This document shows positions 1-11,769 of a stretch of DNA of 64,000 nt, piece by piece. The stretch comes from Zanthoxylum bungeanum (Eukaryota; Streptophyta; Magnoliopsida; Sapindales; Rutaceae): the NCBI GenBank assembly GCA_019454045.1, contig SKCR01033665.1:62001-126000 (forward strand). The letters are read 5' to 3'. The first letter of the stretch is position 1. Every line of letters begins with the position of its first letter. The notes under the pieces were generated by a model that was given only the letters and a program-made list of their open reading frames with translations, was not told the origin of the DNA and searched no databases. The translations under genes and the position numbers were made by a program.

Positions 1-764
1 TGGGTACACTTCTTTAAAACCTAAAAGACATTAGGCGTTACGACGTCCTGAATGCAGCGTCGCGATGCGTGTGCCATTTTTTTGAGCCTTGCGGCTCTAA
101 AAATATTGCATCGGGATGTGGACTAGAATTTATGTTTTGTCTGAGTTTTCCACTGTAGAGCGTCGCGTCGCGCTACTCAGAGTAGCAATACCCATTTGTT
201 ATGTGTATGTTTATTTCAAAATATTTGAATAGCATGTTATATAGCTTTGGGTGCCTACTCTTGCATTTTCACTTGCCATAACATGTTTTCGATGCATGGA
301 TATTCTAGTCATAAAATGTGATCTTATGAATTTTAAGAGTTAAAATTGGAATTTGATGTGCATGGAAACAAATTAATAATATTAATTGGTTTAATGGTTT
401 AAAATTGGAAATTAAATATTTAAGACACATTGGCTTTATAAGTGCATTATGTTTTCCATTGCTATATCGGATGGAAACCCGGATGTAAATTCCATAGCCG
501 ATTCCGAATAAACGGTAATGTGGTCTGTACTCTGGATACAATTCCACGATCATTGCAATTTATAACGCGCTTATATTAATTTAATAGTTTAATTAAAATT
601 TATCTATTTGTCGAATTTTAAATTTTAAACTTGTTAGTGAACTAATATTTTAAGTGTTAAAAAAAATTAGGTCACTAAACCAAACTTAATTAAATTAGTT
701 TAATTAAGTAAAATATTAGTCGAGACTAATGGGATTTAGTGAATAAAATTTTAAGAGTTAAAAT
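1..764 (+). mobile_element. F1 element internal region, copy a (5' cut by window)
   Basis: Non-coding internal part of an F1 LTR retrotransposon. It aligns by eye with 9738-12610 and 56820-60401, and is followed directly by the TGTTGGGATATATGCC start of an LTR. Unlike those two copies it lacks the X insertion: at about 421-427 the sequence runs straight from the left to the right flank, so it preserves the empty site. It has a CpG-rich stretch at 40-190 with an imperfect hairpin, CGCTACTC around a centre at 171-187. The only open frames are short and antisense. The window start truncates it. Confidence 0.75.
463..552. repeat. About 90-bp module shared by F1 and X, copy 1
   Basis: Begins TATATCGGATGGAAACCC and ends near a GGATACAATTCCACG stretch. 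The same module recurs at 11681-11769 and 58359-58447 inside X elements, and at 12309-12397 and 60100-60187 inside F1. Sequence on either side is not shared between F1 and X. Function unknown. Confidence 0.7.
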
Positions 765-1220
765 TGTTGGGATATATGCCCTAGAGCATCATGTAATGTA
801 AACGGTATTATATTTTATGAAATAAAACGATGCATTATTCATTTATCAAAGTGTTTGTTTAATATCGCATATTGTATATTATCATGTTTACCCTAGATTA
901 CTCATGTGCCTTCAGACTTAGTGTATGAGTGTCATACAGATGAGGATTTATGTCTGAAGTTAGTAATCTAAATTAGTCTATAGAGAGCAAAAAATCCGAG
1001 TACTTTATTTGTGATTTATCTATAGCTGTAGTCCATTCTATAATTGTATGGCGACGTTGATCCGGGATCATCCATATGGAGACATGTGAATGTAGGCATT
1101 TTGTATGATGTGATCATATAGGATTGGATTCAGATAGAAATTTGTTTCTTATAATTTCCGTTAAATAAAGAAATTCATTTATATATATCAGATGGTTATA
1201 TACGGATTGATCTTAATCAT

Positions 1221-1225
1221 GAGTG
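1221..1225. repeat. Target site duplication GAGTG, left of Copia-A
   Basis: GAGTG lies immediately before the TGTTAGGG start of Copia-A and again at 7939-7943 after its right LTR. The undisturbed F1 copy at about 13070 reads CTGAGTGTACTACG with a single GAGTG, which confirms the insertion point. Confidence 0.9.
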
Positions 1226-3142
1226 TGTTAGGGATATACCCTATACCCAACTTGTGGATGGGCTATATGTACATGTATTTTTTAATATTTTTCATTAATT
1301 AATAAAATAGTAATATTTATTATACGTGTCTTACGTAACTTATATGAATCATCAACACTGTAATAAAGCCCTTGGAGTAATAAGACGATGGCTTCCACGC
1401 CTTATATAATCATTACTCTTAAATGTTCCTACTCATAGTTTTGTGAATAATCTAGGCGTTCACAAAGCGAAGAGACTAGCATGATGATATGATCCGCCCT
1501 TAAGTGGGGTAGTCGATCTCATTGGCTACTAGCGGAGATCCGTTCGCTTGGTGTATCACATGGATGCATGAGTTGCTCGTGTCCATCAAACTGACCGCCG
1601 AATGTTTTCATATAGAGTGTTTATCCCATGTGTCTGTGAGAACTTTCATGTATCGATTATATGACTAGTCCTTAGACTTGAGGTCTTTACAATCTTATGT
1701 GTGGATCAAATAACTTTGACATTTTCCTTCCCTGGTTCAAAAGATCTTGTCATAAGGGTATGATTGGGTCATTTGTTGAAACACATGAAGTTTGTAAAGA
1801 TACAACAGAGAATCGCCACTCTCTCGGATAATATTTTCTTATAAGAGTAGTATTCCAATTCACGGGTTGATATGTGTGATCAGTGCTTGAGACTGTGGCC
1901 ACAGCGGAAGAATCATGTGAGATTCTTGGGTTAACACGATTCATGACACTATCAACATTATACCTTTGACCATATTGGTAGACACTTTCCGTACCCTAGG
2001 TCAATAGGTGGGGATACAGTGAGGCGAGAGACCGTATCATATGTAAATCGCATACAGAATGGGTATATATATCTTTCCTTCTCATTTGGGGGCTTTGGCA
2101 TGTTGCTAGATGTCAACCTTGGTCATTGAAATCGAACGACCATCTGATCGGAGGATAATTTATGTTCGATTAAATTATCACGATTCATTTCATGTCAAAC
2201 TTGAAGGGAACCCAAAAGGTCACACACAACAAAGTCGAAATCAATGGTTACAGTACAAATATAACAGCATATATGATTGCTGTAGGAATTGTTCATAAAC
2301 GTTTTAATATGTTTAATTATTGAATAGATCATTTATGAGGTTCCATAGTGGCTTAGGGATTGGTGAATGACGATGGGGCACTTTGGGAATTGGACTAAAA
2401 AAAATTACTATTCATATGAATAGTAATGTGAATAGTACATGAATTCGAATTCGGCCCAAACTCTTATTAGGGTTTTATAATCTATTTAAACCACTAAATT
2501 AAGATCCAATGGCTAAGATTAAATTAGCTTTTATCCCACATCGGATTCTTAATTAATTTTGTTGTCTTTTGAGTACTATATAAACCTAAAGAATTCTTTA
2601 CAAATTTGCTACACCAAAACCTTTCATATCTTGGGTTTATATAAGTGAGCAACTCTAAATTTTAAGAGTAAGCCACTAATTTTGAGTATCCTTAAGTCTA
2701 ATTGACTAGAGGAACCTCGAGTTAAAAGTTTTGAGGTATTTGCCTAGGCTAGCACCAATGGCAAAATACTTGTGCACTCAAGGCGTAGTCTTGCGGTTGA
2801 GTTTTGGCTTTGGTGTGTGCATCTTTGGAGGCCACACACTTGGGTGGCTCTTTGGAACGTGGTAGAGCTTGTTGAGTTTGAGAAAAGCTTGTAGATTGGA
2901 GGGAGGACTGGATGAGTCTTCGATTCAAGTAAGTCTTTTTCTTTCTTTATTTTAATTAGAGTTCTTATGATAGTTAGCAAGTTTAGGTTTATGTTCTTTG
3001 CATGTTTTATGAGTTTTATGCTTAGAATATATAGTAACATGCCTAGGCTTGTATAATAATAAAAACAAATGGGTCTTGGACAAAGGGAAAGCGGCATAAT
3101 AATTTTAATTTTCCGTTGCGCACTCGCGGCCGCTTCCCAACA
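1226..3142 (+). repeat. Copia-A left LTR
   Basis: Starts TGTTAGGGATATACCCTA and ends CTTCCCAACA, directly before the primer site. Length is about 1.92 kb. A TATA box is at 2576-2584. The part from 2684 onward is repeated at 4726-5184 by tandem duplication, and the part from about 2240 onward recurs as the truncated right LTR (about 7036-7938). Confidence 0.85.
2576..2584 (+). promoter_or_regulatory. TATA box in Copia-A left LTR
   Basis: CTATATAAA lies about 560 bp before the LTR end and is conserved in the right LTR at 7374-7382. This is the likely core promoter marking the U3/R boundary region. Confidence 0.5.
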
Positions 3143-3143
3143 G

Positions 3144-3158
3144 TGGTATCAGTGCGCC
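3144..3158 (+). other. Primer binding site of Copia-A (tRNA-Met type)
   Basis: TGGTATCAGTGCGCC, one base after the LTR end. It resembles the TGGTATCAGAGC consensus complementary to the 3' end of plant initiator-Met tRNA. A second copy lies at 5186-5200 through the tandem duplication. Confidence 0.7.
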
Positions 3159-4397
3159 GTTTTTTGTTTTGATTATTTCTCTCTCATTTGAACTCGAAAT
3201 TGGGTGTTTAAAAGCTCGTTGAAAAGCTAACACCCTGCCTTAATTTTAGGCACATGTTTTGCATGCTTTGGTTAAGATTTGACTTGTGAAATTACATTTA
3301 AAGTTCATGCGTCTATAGAAAAACGTGAATAGTAAATTTATTTGAATAAAATAAAATGCAATATCATAATTAAATATTAATCAAAGTTATTTAATGCCTA
3401 AAATAATTCCAACATATTAAAACTCACATGGTTAAGATTTGTCTTTGGTGTGTGCACATTTAAGGCTAATAAATATAAATCACTTGTTTTTAATAAAAGA
3501 CATTATAAAAGATACAAGTGGGTTGATAAAACTTTCCAAACTAAAGTTAATTTAACCAAATGTATTACTAGAGTTAGATAATGATTTGGTGTCTTCCTTC
3601 ACTCACTACCTTTTTATAGCCAAAAGGAAAAGATGTGAAGACATCTAGATAATCATTTACTCAAAGCTTACCTTAAAGCATATTTAAAGTGTTAGACTAA
3701 TTTGAAGGATCTATTGTTTATTCCTGTCACCAAGGCAATAAGAGCCTAAGAGGTAAGGGTATTTAAGAGAGTTAGCTCCACCCTCCCTCTGGGGAATTTT
3801 CAATGGAGGAATCCATTTGAAAGTTATTCACTTAAACTTGCTAAAATCCTCAATAATAATTTAAGTCTAAAATTTGCCTCCCATTGTAAAGTATAGACCC
3901 AAAGGGCTTAAACCGTATTGGCAGGACTAGGCTTTACCAGACTGACCAATACCAATTTGTCCCTAAATCGTACTATTGACAATGGTTTGACTTTTCTGAG
4001 TCATAAGACGCAGCGACCCTTAGGCGTGGTCTTATAACTTAGTGGCATAGATTAGGTGTCCACAAGGACTAGCATAAACTATGGCATGTTTGATTGCCCA
4101 ACCCAATGATAAGGAATTGTGATTTATATCATAAATTGGTTGAGAACCTACCTAATTATCGTATTTTATAACGACCGGCCCTAGTCGGAGTTGTGAAATG
4201 ATGATAATGGGATCCTTGACCAGAAAAAATCCATCATATTGAGGTTGATGTGATTTGCTTAAAATTTTAAAATAATTGAGTGGGAGCAACTTCATAATAT
4301 TAAAAGCCCATGTAATTATGAAACATTAATGAAAACATATTCCTAATTTTAACATTTTCTTTTAACATGTGGGTTAAAATATTTAACAAATATTCAA
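3159..4397 (+). other. Copia-A leader (untranslated)
   Basis: About 1.2 kb between primer site and gag start with no useful open frame. The duplicate copy is at about 5201-6438. Nothing recognisable is seen apart from generic AT-rich sequence. Confidence 0.5.
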
Positions 4398-4725
4398 ATG
4401 GAAAACAGAGTATCACTTCGTTCCATCCTTGATAAGCATAAGCTCAAAGGGGACAACTACAATGACTAGTTAGAAACCTTAAAATTTTCGTACGAAAAGA
4501 AAAGCTTTTCTATGTTCTTGAAAAACCATTTCCCTCTAAACCCGCAGAAGATGCTGACCAAGATAAATTTGATGCTTGGAAGAAACACGTCGATGATGAT
4601 GAGCAAGCAGTTTGCATATTGCTTTGCTCTATGTCGGACGAACTTCAGAAAGCTCACGAAGATATGGATGCTCAAACCATCATCTTTCACTTGAAGGAGT
4701 TGTATGCAACTTCATTTCATACCGT
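4398..4725 (+). pseudogene. Copia-A gag N-terminal fragment (duplicate copy)
   Basis: From ATG at 4398 the frame reads as a Copia-type Gag N-terminus (UBN2/DUF4219-like): MENRVSLRSILDKHK is followed by a tract ending in HEDMDAQTIIFHLKELYAT. This kind of Gag would form the particle that packages element RNA. There is one in-frame stop, TAG at 4467-4469, where relatives have Trp (YNDW), so TGG became TAG. The same stop is in the second copy (6508-6510), so it predates the tandem duplication. The fragment ends at the duplication junction. Confidence 0.75.
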
Positions 4726-6767
4726 GAGTATCCTTAAGTCTAATTGACTAGAGGAACCTCGAGTTAAAAGTTTTGAGGTATTTGCCTAGGCTAGCACCAA
4801 TGGCAAAATACTTGTGCACTCAAGGCGTAGTCTTGCGGTTGAGTTTTGGCTTTGGTGTGTGCATCTTTGGAGGCCACACACTTGGGTGGCTCTTTGGAAC
4901 GTGGTAGAGCTTGTTGAGTTTGAGAAAAGCTTGTAGATTGGAGGGAGGACTGGATGAGTCTTCGATTCAAGTAAGTCTTTTTCTTTCTTTATTTTAATTA
5001 GAGTTCTTATGATAGTTAGCAAGTTTAGGTTTATGTTCTTTGCATGTTTTATGAGTTTTATGCTTAGAATATATAGTAACATGCCTAGGCTTGTATAATA
5101 ATAAAAACAAATGGGTCTTGGACAAAGGGAAAGCGGCATAATAATTTTAATTTTCCGTTGCGCACTCGCGGCCGCTTCCCAACAGTGGTATCAGTGCGCC
5201 GTTTTTGTTTTGATTATTTCTCTCTCATTTGAACTCGAAATTGGGTGTTTAAAAGCTCGTTGAAAAGCTAACACCCTGCCTTAATTTTAGGCACATGTTT
5301 TGCATGCTTTGGTTAAGATTTGACTTGTGAAATTACATTTAAAGTTCATGCGTCTATAGAAAAACGTGAATAGTAAATTTATTTGAATAAAATAAAATGC
5401 AATATCATAATTAAATATTAATCAAAGTTATTTAATGCCTAAAATAATTCCAACATATTAAAACTCACATGGTTAAGATTTGTCTTTGGTGTGTGCACAT
5501 TTAAGGCTAATAAATATAAATCACTTGTTTTTAATAAAAGACATTATAAAAGATACAAGTGGGTTGATAAAACTTTCCAAACTAAAGTTAATTTAACCAA
5601 ATGTATTACTAGAGTTAGATAATGATTTGGTGTCTTCCTTCACTCACTACCTTTTTATAGCCAAAAGGAAAAGATGTGAAGACATCTAGATAATCATTTA
5701 CTCAAAGCTTACCTTAAAGCATATTTAAAGTGTTAGACTAATTTGAAGGATCTATTGTTTATTCTTGTCACCAAGGCAATAAGAGCCTAAGAGGTAAGGG
5801 TATTTAAGAGAGTTAGCTCCACCCTCCCTCTGGAGAATTTTCAATGGAGGAATCCATTTGACAGTTATTCACTTAAACTTGCTAAAATCCTCAATAATAA
5901 TTTAAGTCTAAAATTTGCCTCCCATTGTAAAGTATAGACCCAAAGGGCTTAAACCGTATTGGCAGGACTAGGCTTTACCAGACTGACCAATACCAATTTG
6001 TCCCTAAATCGTACTATTGACAATGGTTTGACTTTTCTGAGTCATAAGACGCAGCGACCCTTAGGCGTGGTCTTATAACTTAGTGGCATAGATTAGGTGT
6101 CCACAAGGACTAGCATAAACTATGGCATGTTTGATTGCCCAACCCAATGATAAGGAATTGTGATTTATATCATAAATTGGTTGAGAACCTACCTAATTAT
6201 CGTATTTTATAACGACCGGCCCTAGTCGGAGTTGTGAAATGATGATAATGGGATCCTTGACCAGAAAAAATCCATCATATTGAGGTTGATGTGATTTGCT
6301 TAAAATTTTAAAATAATTGAGTGGGAGCAACTTCATAATATTAAAAGCCCATGTAATTATGAAACATTAATGAAAACATATTCCTAATTTTAACATCTTC
6401 TTTTAACATGTGGGTTAAAATATTTAACAAATATTCAAATGGAAAACAGAGTATCACTTCGTTCCATCCTTGATAAGCATAAGCTCAAAGGGGACAACTA
6501 CAATGACTAGTTAGAAACCTTAAAATTTTCGTACGAAAAGAAAAGCTTTTCTATGTTCTTGAAAGACCATTTCCCTCTAAACCCGCAGAAGATGCTGACC
6601 AAGATAAATTTGATGCTTGGAAGAAACACGTCGATGATGATGAGCAAGCAGTTTGCATATTGCTTTGCTCTATGTCGGACGAACTTCAGAAAGCTCACGA
6701 AGATATGGATGCTCAAACCATCATCTTTCTCTTGAAGGAGTTGTATGCAACTTCCTTTCATACCGTG
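4726..6767 (+). repeat. 2.04-kb tandem duplication, unit 2
   Basis: Near-identical copy of 2684-4725, shifted by 2042 and then 2041 bases. It starts with LTR sequence fused to the gag fragment at 4725/4726 and ends where the original gag frame continues. The element therefore has LTR-end, leader and gag-start twice in a row. Confidence 0.9.
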
Positions 6768-7040
6768 AGATTCCAAGTGTCATGTGCCTTATCCCAAACA
6801 AGGTATAAGGAATGATCTGTTAGTGGACATGTGCTTAAGATGATTGGCCACATTGAAAAATTGGCCAACCTCGGGTTCATCATGGATCATGAGATAGGTC
6901 ACGATCTAATTCTTCAGTCCTTACCAAAAGATTATCTAACTTTATTATGCAGTTTCATCTGTCTGATAAATAAGCTACTTTAGCAGAATTGCACAATCTG
7001 ATAAAGCAAGCAGAGAAGAATCAATGGTTAATAGTGCACA
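6439..7040 (+). pseudogene. Copia-A gag, longer but broken copy
   Basis: Same start as the 4398 copy, but it continues past the duplication into the middle of a Copia Gag domain (HVLKMIGHIEKLANLGF, then DLILQSLPKDY). Breaks visible: TAG at 6508-6510; TGA near 6813 in a KE-stop-SVSGH context; and a one-base frame change near 6950, after which the sense continues in another frame (ATLAELHNLIKQAEKNQ). There is no zinc knuckle. At about 7020-7040 the gag joins LTR sequence through the shared string TCAATGGTTA, so the C-terminal part and all of pol are deleted. No functional protein is expected. Confidence 0.75.
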
Positions 7041-7938
7041 GTACAAATATAACAGCATATATGATTGCTGTAGGAATTATTCATAAATGGTTCAATGTGT
7101 TTAATTATTGAACATATCATTTATGAGGTTCCATAGTGGCTTAGAGATTGGTGAATGACGATGGGGGCACTTTAGGAATTGGAATGAAAAAAAATTACTA
7201 TTCACGTGAATAGTAATTTTTTTGTTTGTTATTTGTTTTGAATTCCAATTCGGCCCAAACTCTTTTTAGGGTTTTATATCTTATTAAACCACTAAATTAA
7301 GATCCAATTGCTAAGATTAAATTAGCTTTTATCCCATATCGGATTCTTAATTAATTTTGTTGTATTTGGAGCACTATATAAACCCAAAGAATACTTTACA
7401 AACTTGCTACACCAAAACCTTTCATATCTTGGGTTTATATAAGTGAGCAACTCTAAAGTTTAAGAGTAAGCCACTGATTTTGAGGATCCTTAAGTCTAAT
7501 TGACTAGAGGAACCTCGAGTTAAACGTTTTGAGGTATTTGCGTAGGCTAGCACCAAGGGCAAAATACCCGTGCACTCAAGGCGTAGTCTTGCCGTTGAGT
7601 TTTGGCTTTGGTGTGTGCATCTTTGGAGGACACACACTTGGGTGGCTCTTTGGAACGTGGAAGAGCTTGCTGAGTTCGAGAAAAGCTTGTTGATCTGAGG
7701 GAGGACTGGAGGAGTCTTCGGTTCAAGTAAGTATTTTTCATTCTTTATTTTAATTAGAGTTCTTATGATAGTTAGCATGTTTAGGTTTATGTTTTTTGCA
7801 TGTTTTATGAGTTTTATGCTTAGAATATATAGTAACATGCTTAGGCTTGTAGAATAATAAAAACAAATGGGTCTTGGGCAAAGGGAAGCGGCATAATAAT
7901 TTAATTTTCCACTGCGCACTCGCGGCCGCTTCCCAAAT
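7036..7938 (+). repeat. Copia-A right LTR, 5'-truncated
   Basis: Aligns with about 2250-3142 of the left LTR, including the TATA box (7374-7382). The left LTR ends CCCAACA; here the end is CCCAAAT, directly followed by the GAGTG target duplication. About the first kilobase of the LTR is missing. Confidence 0.8.
7374..7382 (+). promoter_or_regulatory. TATA box in Copia-A right LTR
   Basis: CTATATAAA in the same context as 2576-2584. Confidence 0.45.
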
Positions 7939-7943
7939 GAGTG
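7939..7943. repeat. Target site duplication GAGTG, right of Copia-A
   Basis: Second copy of the GAGTG at 1221-1225. F1 LTR sequence resumes with TACTACGAACTCC. Confidence 0.9.
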
Positions 7944-8787
7944 TACTACGAACTCCTACATGACAGGCTATGTCCTTTGATTTACAAAAGTGAGGTTGGT
8001 GTAGCAATCCTGACCAATAGCGACGTACTATGGGGACATAGTTTGGTGTGTCACTGGGGACGTTTTACATAGATATGAAGTTCACTCATTCTTACGAGAA
8101 GTAGATGAGTATCTTTATTAAGGGTTGATTCGGTACTTGAACGATTAGAGCGCTCAAGTCTTTCTATTACGAATAGAAAGACTTGACATTCATAATGGTT
8201 AAGAATAAATTTTTCATTAGAGAATCAATGGTACTTAAGGTAAAAATAATTTGAGGGGTATAACAGACATAATGACCCGTCTTTAATTACGAGATACTTG
8301 TGAAGGGTCTAATCCTTATGTAATTACTATATCGATGGACACCGACGTAGTTCATCTTAATTTATCTATCTGCGGTAATGAGAGTGCAGCTTCCGGTTTT
8401 TAGTGGAATAATCTGGAGTTATTAATTGGGATTATCTAATTAAGAGTTTAATTAATATTCTAAGATTATCGGGATACCCATTCACGCTCATCGCTCTCTC
8501 TTTTCCGCCGTCTGTCGATTTTTCTGGCTTCGTTGGTGGCTACCATTGGACGCGAGGTGGCCAGACGCTCCACTTGGTGCCGTCGAGACGATCGACCGTG
8601 GACGATCGACTAGCTACTGCCCCAAATCATAAAAAGGAAGAAGATGGTTTGGGTGAGAGGAGTACAAAGATTATGCCGTTTTTTGTAATTTCTGAAAACT
8701 TCATGTTATTTATAGGAATATTTTTGGAAATTACGTTTCGACCCATAAAATTACAATTATGTCTTTAACCTTGTCCTTCTTCGAAAA

Positions 8788-8796
8788 TATATAAAT
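8788..8796 (+). promoter_or_regulatory. TATA-like box in F1 LTR 1
   Basis: TATATAAAT, conserved at the same place in the other F1 LTRs (13917, 55856, 61706). Probable LTR core promoter. Confidence 0.4.
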
Positions 8797-10158
8797 TTGA
8801 GGCCCTTCTGCTCGAAATTTGGAAAAGTTTTCGACATGAAAGTTATTTGTCTCGCAAAAATGAGTCTAATGGTTTAAGAATCATCTCTAACGGAGTTCGT
8901 TCGCTATCATTATAGCCGAACTAACAAAAATTCTTCGTATAGAATAATATACATAAATCGCATAAGCGGTTTTTTCGTGTCACGCGATTTCCAATGCATC
9001 AGATCTCTATTTTAAAATATTTCGAGCTATATTTCTACACTTGAACTCTTTTCGCTGATATAGTCTCATTCTGAGACCCGATCTGCAATACAAAATCTTC
9101 CGGGAGAGTTTCCGAATTTCTAGATATTTCAATTTTGGGACTGAAATATTATTTTAAAAAAAACATCAGACTAGGGGCTGGTCAGATTTGGTCATCAGTG
9201 GGAAAGGGCATAATTTTTTTTAGTCGATCCCAGTGCCTAAACCGCTTCTTCTACGGGAGGGAAAGCGTACAATTGGCATCAAGATCAAGGTTGAAAAGTG
9301 TTCTTAACCCTCTTTTTTAATTAAAATTTATGTTTTTAATGATTTATATGAGTTATAAATTGTTTGTATGCATGTTGTGATGAGTAGGCACATTTTAACG
9401 TTCATGTGATGAAAGTTTGTTTTAGATTCATGTGATGAATATATTGCATTGATCATTAATTTTCTCTGGCTCTTTTTTTGTGTGTGAATTATGGTTTTGG
9501 GAATGTAAGGCTATAAGGCTAAAATTTTACTAGTGTTGTAAATTTATTTCCTATGTAAAAATTTCAAGTTGTACCATATATGTAATTTGGAGAGCCAATG
9601 CCGTAATGGACTCAACGCCACTCCATGGAGTGAGATTTGAAGACCAACGGATGCCTTGGAATAGTTTGTGCTAATTAGATTAGTGTAGAAAAAGTAATAG
9701 CACGGTCAATTTTATTTTATTGCCTTAGTTCCTTCTTGGGTACACTTCTTTAAAACCTGGAAAACATGAGGCGTTGCGACGTCTTGAATGCAGCGTCGCG
9801 ATGCATGTGCCAGTTGTTTGAGCGTTGCGACTCTAAAAATATTGCATCGGGACGTGGACTAGAATTTATATTCTGTCTGAGTTTTCCATTGTAAAGCGTC
9901 GCATCGCGCTACTCAGAGTAGCGATACCTGTTTGTTATGTGTATGTTTATTTCAAAATATTTGAATAGCATGTTATATAGCATAGGGTGCCTACTCTTCC
10001 ATTTTCACTTGCCATAACATGTTTTTCGATGCATAGATATTCTAGTCATAAAATGTGATTTTTTGAATTTTAAGAGTTAAAATTGGAATTTGATGTGCAT
10101 GGAAACAAATTAATAATATTAATTGGTTAAATGGTTTAAAATTGGAAATTAAATATTT

Positions 10159-10163
10159 AATAC
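10159..10163. repeat. Target site duplication AATAC, left of X copy b
   Basis: AATAC precedes TGTAGGCATTGC; the second copy is at 12268-12272 before ACATTGGCTTT. Copy a of F1 (about 421-432) has the uninterrupted site with one base change. Confidence 0.85.
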
Positions 10164-10700
10164 TGTAGGCATTGCATTTTTGCATATCAGCCCGATGATG
10201 AGTCTCGTATGGAGACACTACCTCTTTAGTTGTGAAAGCCGCGGGAAACGGACGTTGGAAGGGTAAAGTTGGAAATTAGCATTTTGTTAGATTTAACTCG
10301 CTTGTTTCTCTTCGGGTTCGCTTGTTGGACCTCTGTTTTAAAACACACATAACTCATTAAATCACATCCAACAATCACAAATTAAATAATTAAAACATTT
10401 AAAACACATCTCACAAATTAAATAATTAAAACAAAATTAAATTAAATTAAAACACATTTCACAAATTAAATCACCTTCCTAAATTAAATTAAATCTCATT
10501 CCTAATTAAAATAAATCACATTACTAATTTAATTAAATCACCTACCAATTTAAATAAATCATATCCTTAACTAAAAAGAAAAAAATCAAATCACTTCCCT
10601 TAATTAAAAGATTTCCCTTATCACATACTACTTAAAAAGATATCCAATTAAAACACAAAATCCTTCTCCTTCTCAAATAAGGTAAGCCTCCATCCCTTTG

Positions 10701-10710
10701 CCTATAAAAA
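10701..10710 (+). promoter_or_regulatory. TATA box in X copy b
   Basis: CCTATAAAAA, conserved with identical flanks (CTTTGCCTATAAAAAGAACC) in X copy c at 57811-57820, although the two copies are otherwise clearly diverged. Confidence 0.6.
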
Positions 10711-11680
10711 GAACCATTCACCTCCTTACCAAACCCTGGCTGGCTCTCTCACGAAAAATCACAAACAACAGCCAAAGTCCCCCATGCAGAAACCCTCATT
10801 CACGTAGCAACCCTTCACGCCAACTGACCATTTGCTCTCTCCCACAAACCTGACTCACACACTCAAACAATTGACCACGTGAACTAAATCATCAACGCCC
10901 CTGCCTCTCTACTTGACCACACGAACCTGCGCACCACTAACCCTCACGGCCCTCACACCCCTTACATATCAAGAGCCCACAAACATGTTCACGCCCTTGG
11001 CCCCAACAGCGCCTAAGCCCTCACGCCAACTGCCTTACGCCAATTACCACAAAACCAAACGCCACCACTCAACGCACGTTCGCTCCACCAGCACATAAGT
11101 CATCAAAGTTTCTGCCCCCCCTCACGCACTTAATCCAGCCTCACAGCCCCATGCCTACACACACTGCCGCAAATCCCTTTAGCCTCTTCACTGCCGTAAA
11201 TTGCATTCTCCAAACAGCCAGCAAATTGCACAAAAATTGTTCAGAATTCGACCCCGAAACTGCCCGAAGCTGCACCCAAACACTATACAACTAAAACAGT
11301 CCAAAAACAGCAGCCCTCTACCTTAAAAACTGCCCAAATCAGTCCCCGAAACTACCCAAAACAGTCCCCGAAACTACCCAAAACAGCGACCAGAAAATAC
11401 CCTTAAAACAGCAGCGAAACAGAGTGAAAACAACAACCCGATCCCCGAAACAGCGAGGAAAGACGTTGAGTTAACAAATCGGAAAAGTATTGGATCAATC
11501 ACCCTTCCAACAGACGTGTAACGCCCTTTCTTGAGACGACAAAAGAGGTTAGACCTGAGGGCACCTTTTTTACTTATCTTCTTTATTTTTGTTTTATTTA
11601 TTTTGATATATAATTGCATGAGAGTCGTCTAAGGCATGATGTGATTGTTGGATGAGCGGGATATGTGTTCCCTTTTATGG

Positions 11681-11769
11681 TATATCGGATGGAAACCCGG
11701 ACGTAAATTCCATAGCCGATTCCGAATGGACGGTAGTATGGTCTGCACTCGGGATACAATGCCATGTAC
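11681..11769. repeat. About 90-bp module shared by F1 and X, copy 2
   Basis: Same module as 463-552, here inside X. It ends in GCCATGTACCACTT, the X-type flank. Confidence 0.7.

Larger units (their letters stand above)
2684..4725 (+). repeat. 2.04-kb tandem duplication, unit 1
   Basis: Covers the LTR 3' part, primer site, leader and gag N-terminus of Copia-A. Unit 2 follows without spacer (4726-6767). I count roughly eight substitutions and one 1-bp difference in a T run (near 3160 versus 5200). Both ends carry GAG (GAGTATCC at the start, CCGTGAGA after unit 2), so the join has a short microhomology. Confidence 0.9.
1226..7938 (+). mobile_element. Copia-A, defective Copia retrotransposon nested in F1
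   Basis: The order is: left LTR (1226-3142), tRNA-Met-type primer site, leader, gag N-terminus, a second copy of the LTR 3' part plus leader plus gag made by tandem duplication, the rest of gag, then a right LTR that lacks its first kilobase or so. Protease, integrase, RT and RNase H are all absent. A deletion joined gag directly to the middle of the right LTR near 7020-7045. The element is bounded by a 5-bp duplication. It cannot encode its own movement. Confidence 0.85.
765..9271 (+). mobile_element. F1 LTR 1, split by the Copia-A insertion
   Basis: The LTR starts TGTTGGGATATATGCCC at 765 and ends TACA at 9271. It is followed by AATTGGCATCAAGATCAAGG, a primer-binding-site-like string related to the initiator-Met tRNA complement of many Copia elements. 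Without the insert (1226-7943) it is about 1.79 kb, matching LTR 2 (12611-14412) and LTR 4 (60402-62201). No protein domain is present. Family assignment to Copia rests on the LTR start and the tRNA-Met-like site only. Confidence 0.75.

Noticed and set aside
305..553. Minus-strand frame with a Tyr/Arg-rich peptide, similar to ones at 11598-11801 and 59990-60190
   Set aside because: The resemblance comes from the roughly 90-bp DNA module shared by F1 and X; frames differ outside it and start codons are not conserved.
2744..3097. 117-codon minus-strand frame, identical to one at 4786-5139
   Set aside because: It lies antisense in the Copia-A LTR; identity is explained by the tandem duplication and no protein motif is visible.
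7422..7919. 165-codon minus-strand frame
   Set aside because: Antisense to the truncated right LTR of Copia-A; composition follows LTR sequence, not a known protein.
10913..11098. Thr/Pro-rich frame in the C/A-rich part of X
   Set aside because: Low-complexity leader-like DNA; not conserved in X copy c.
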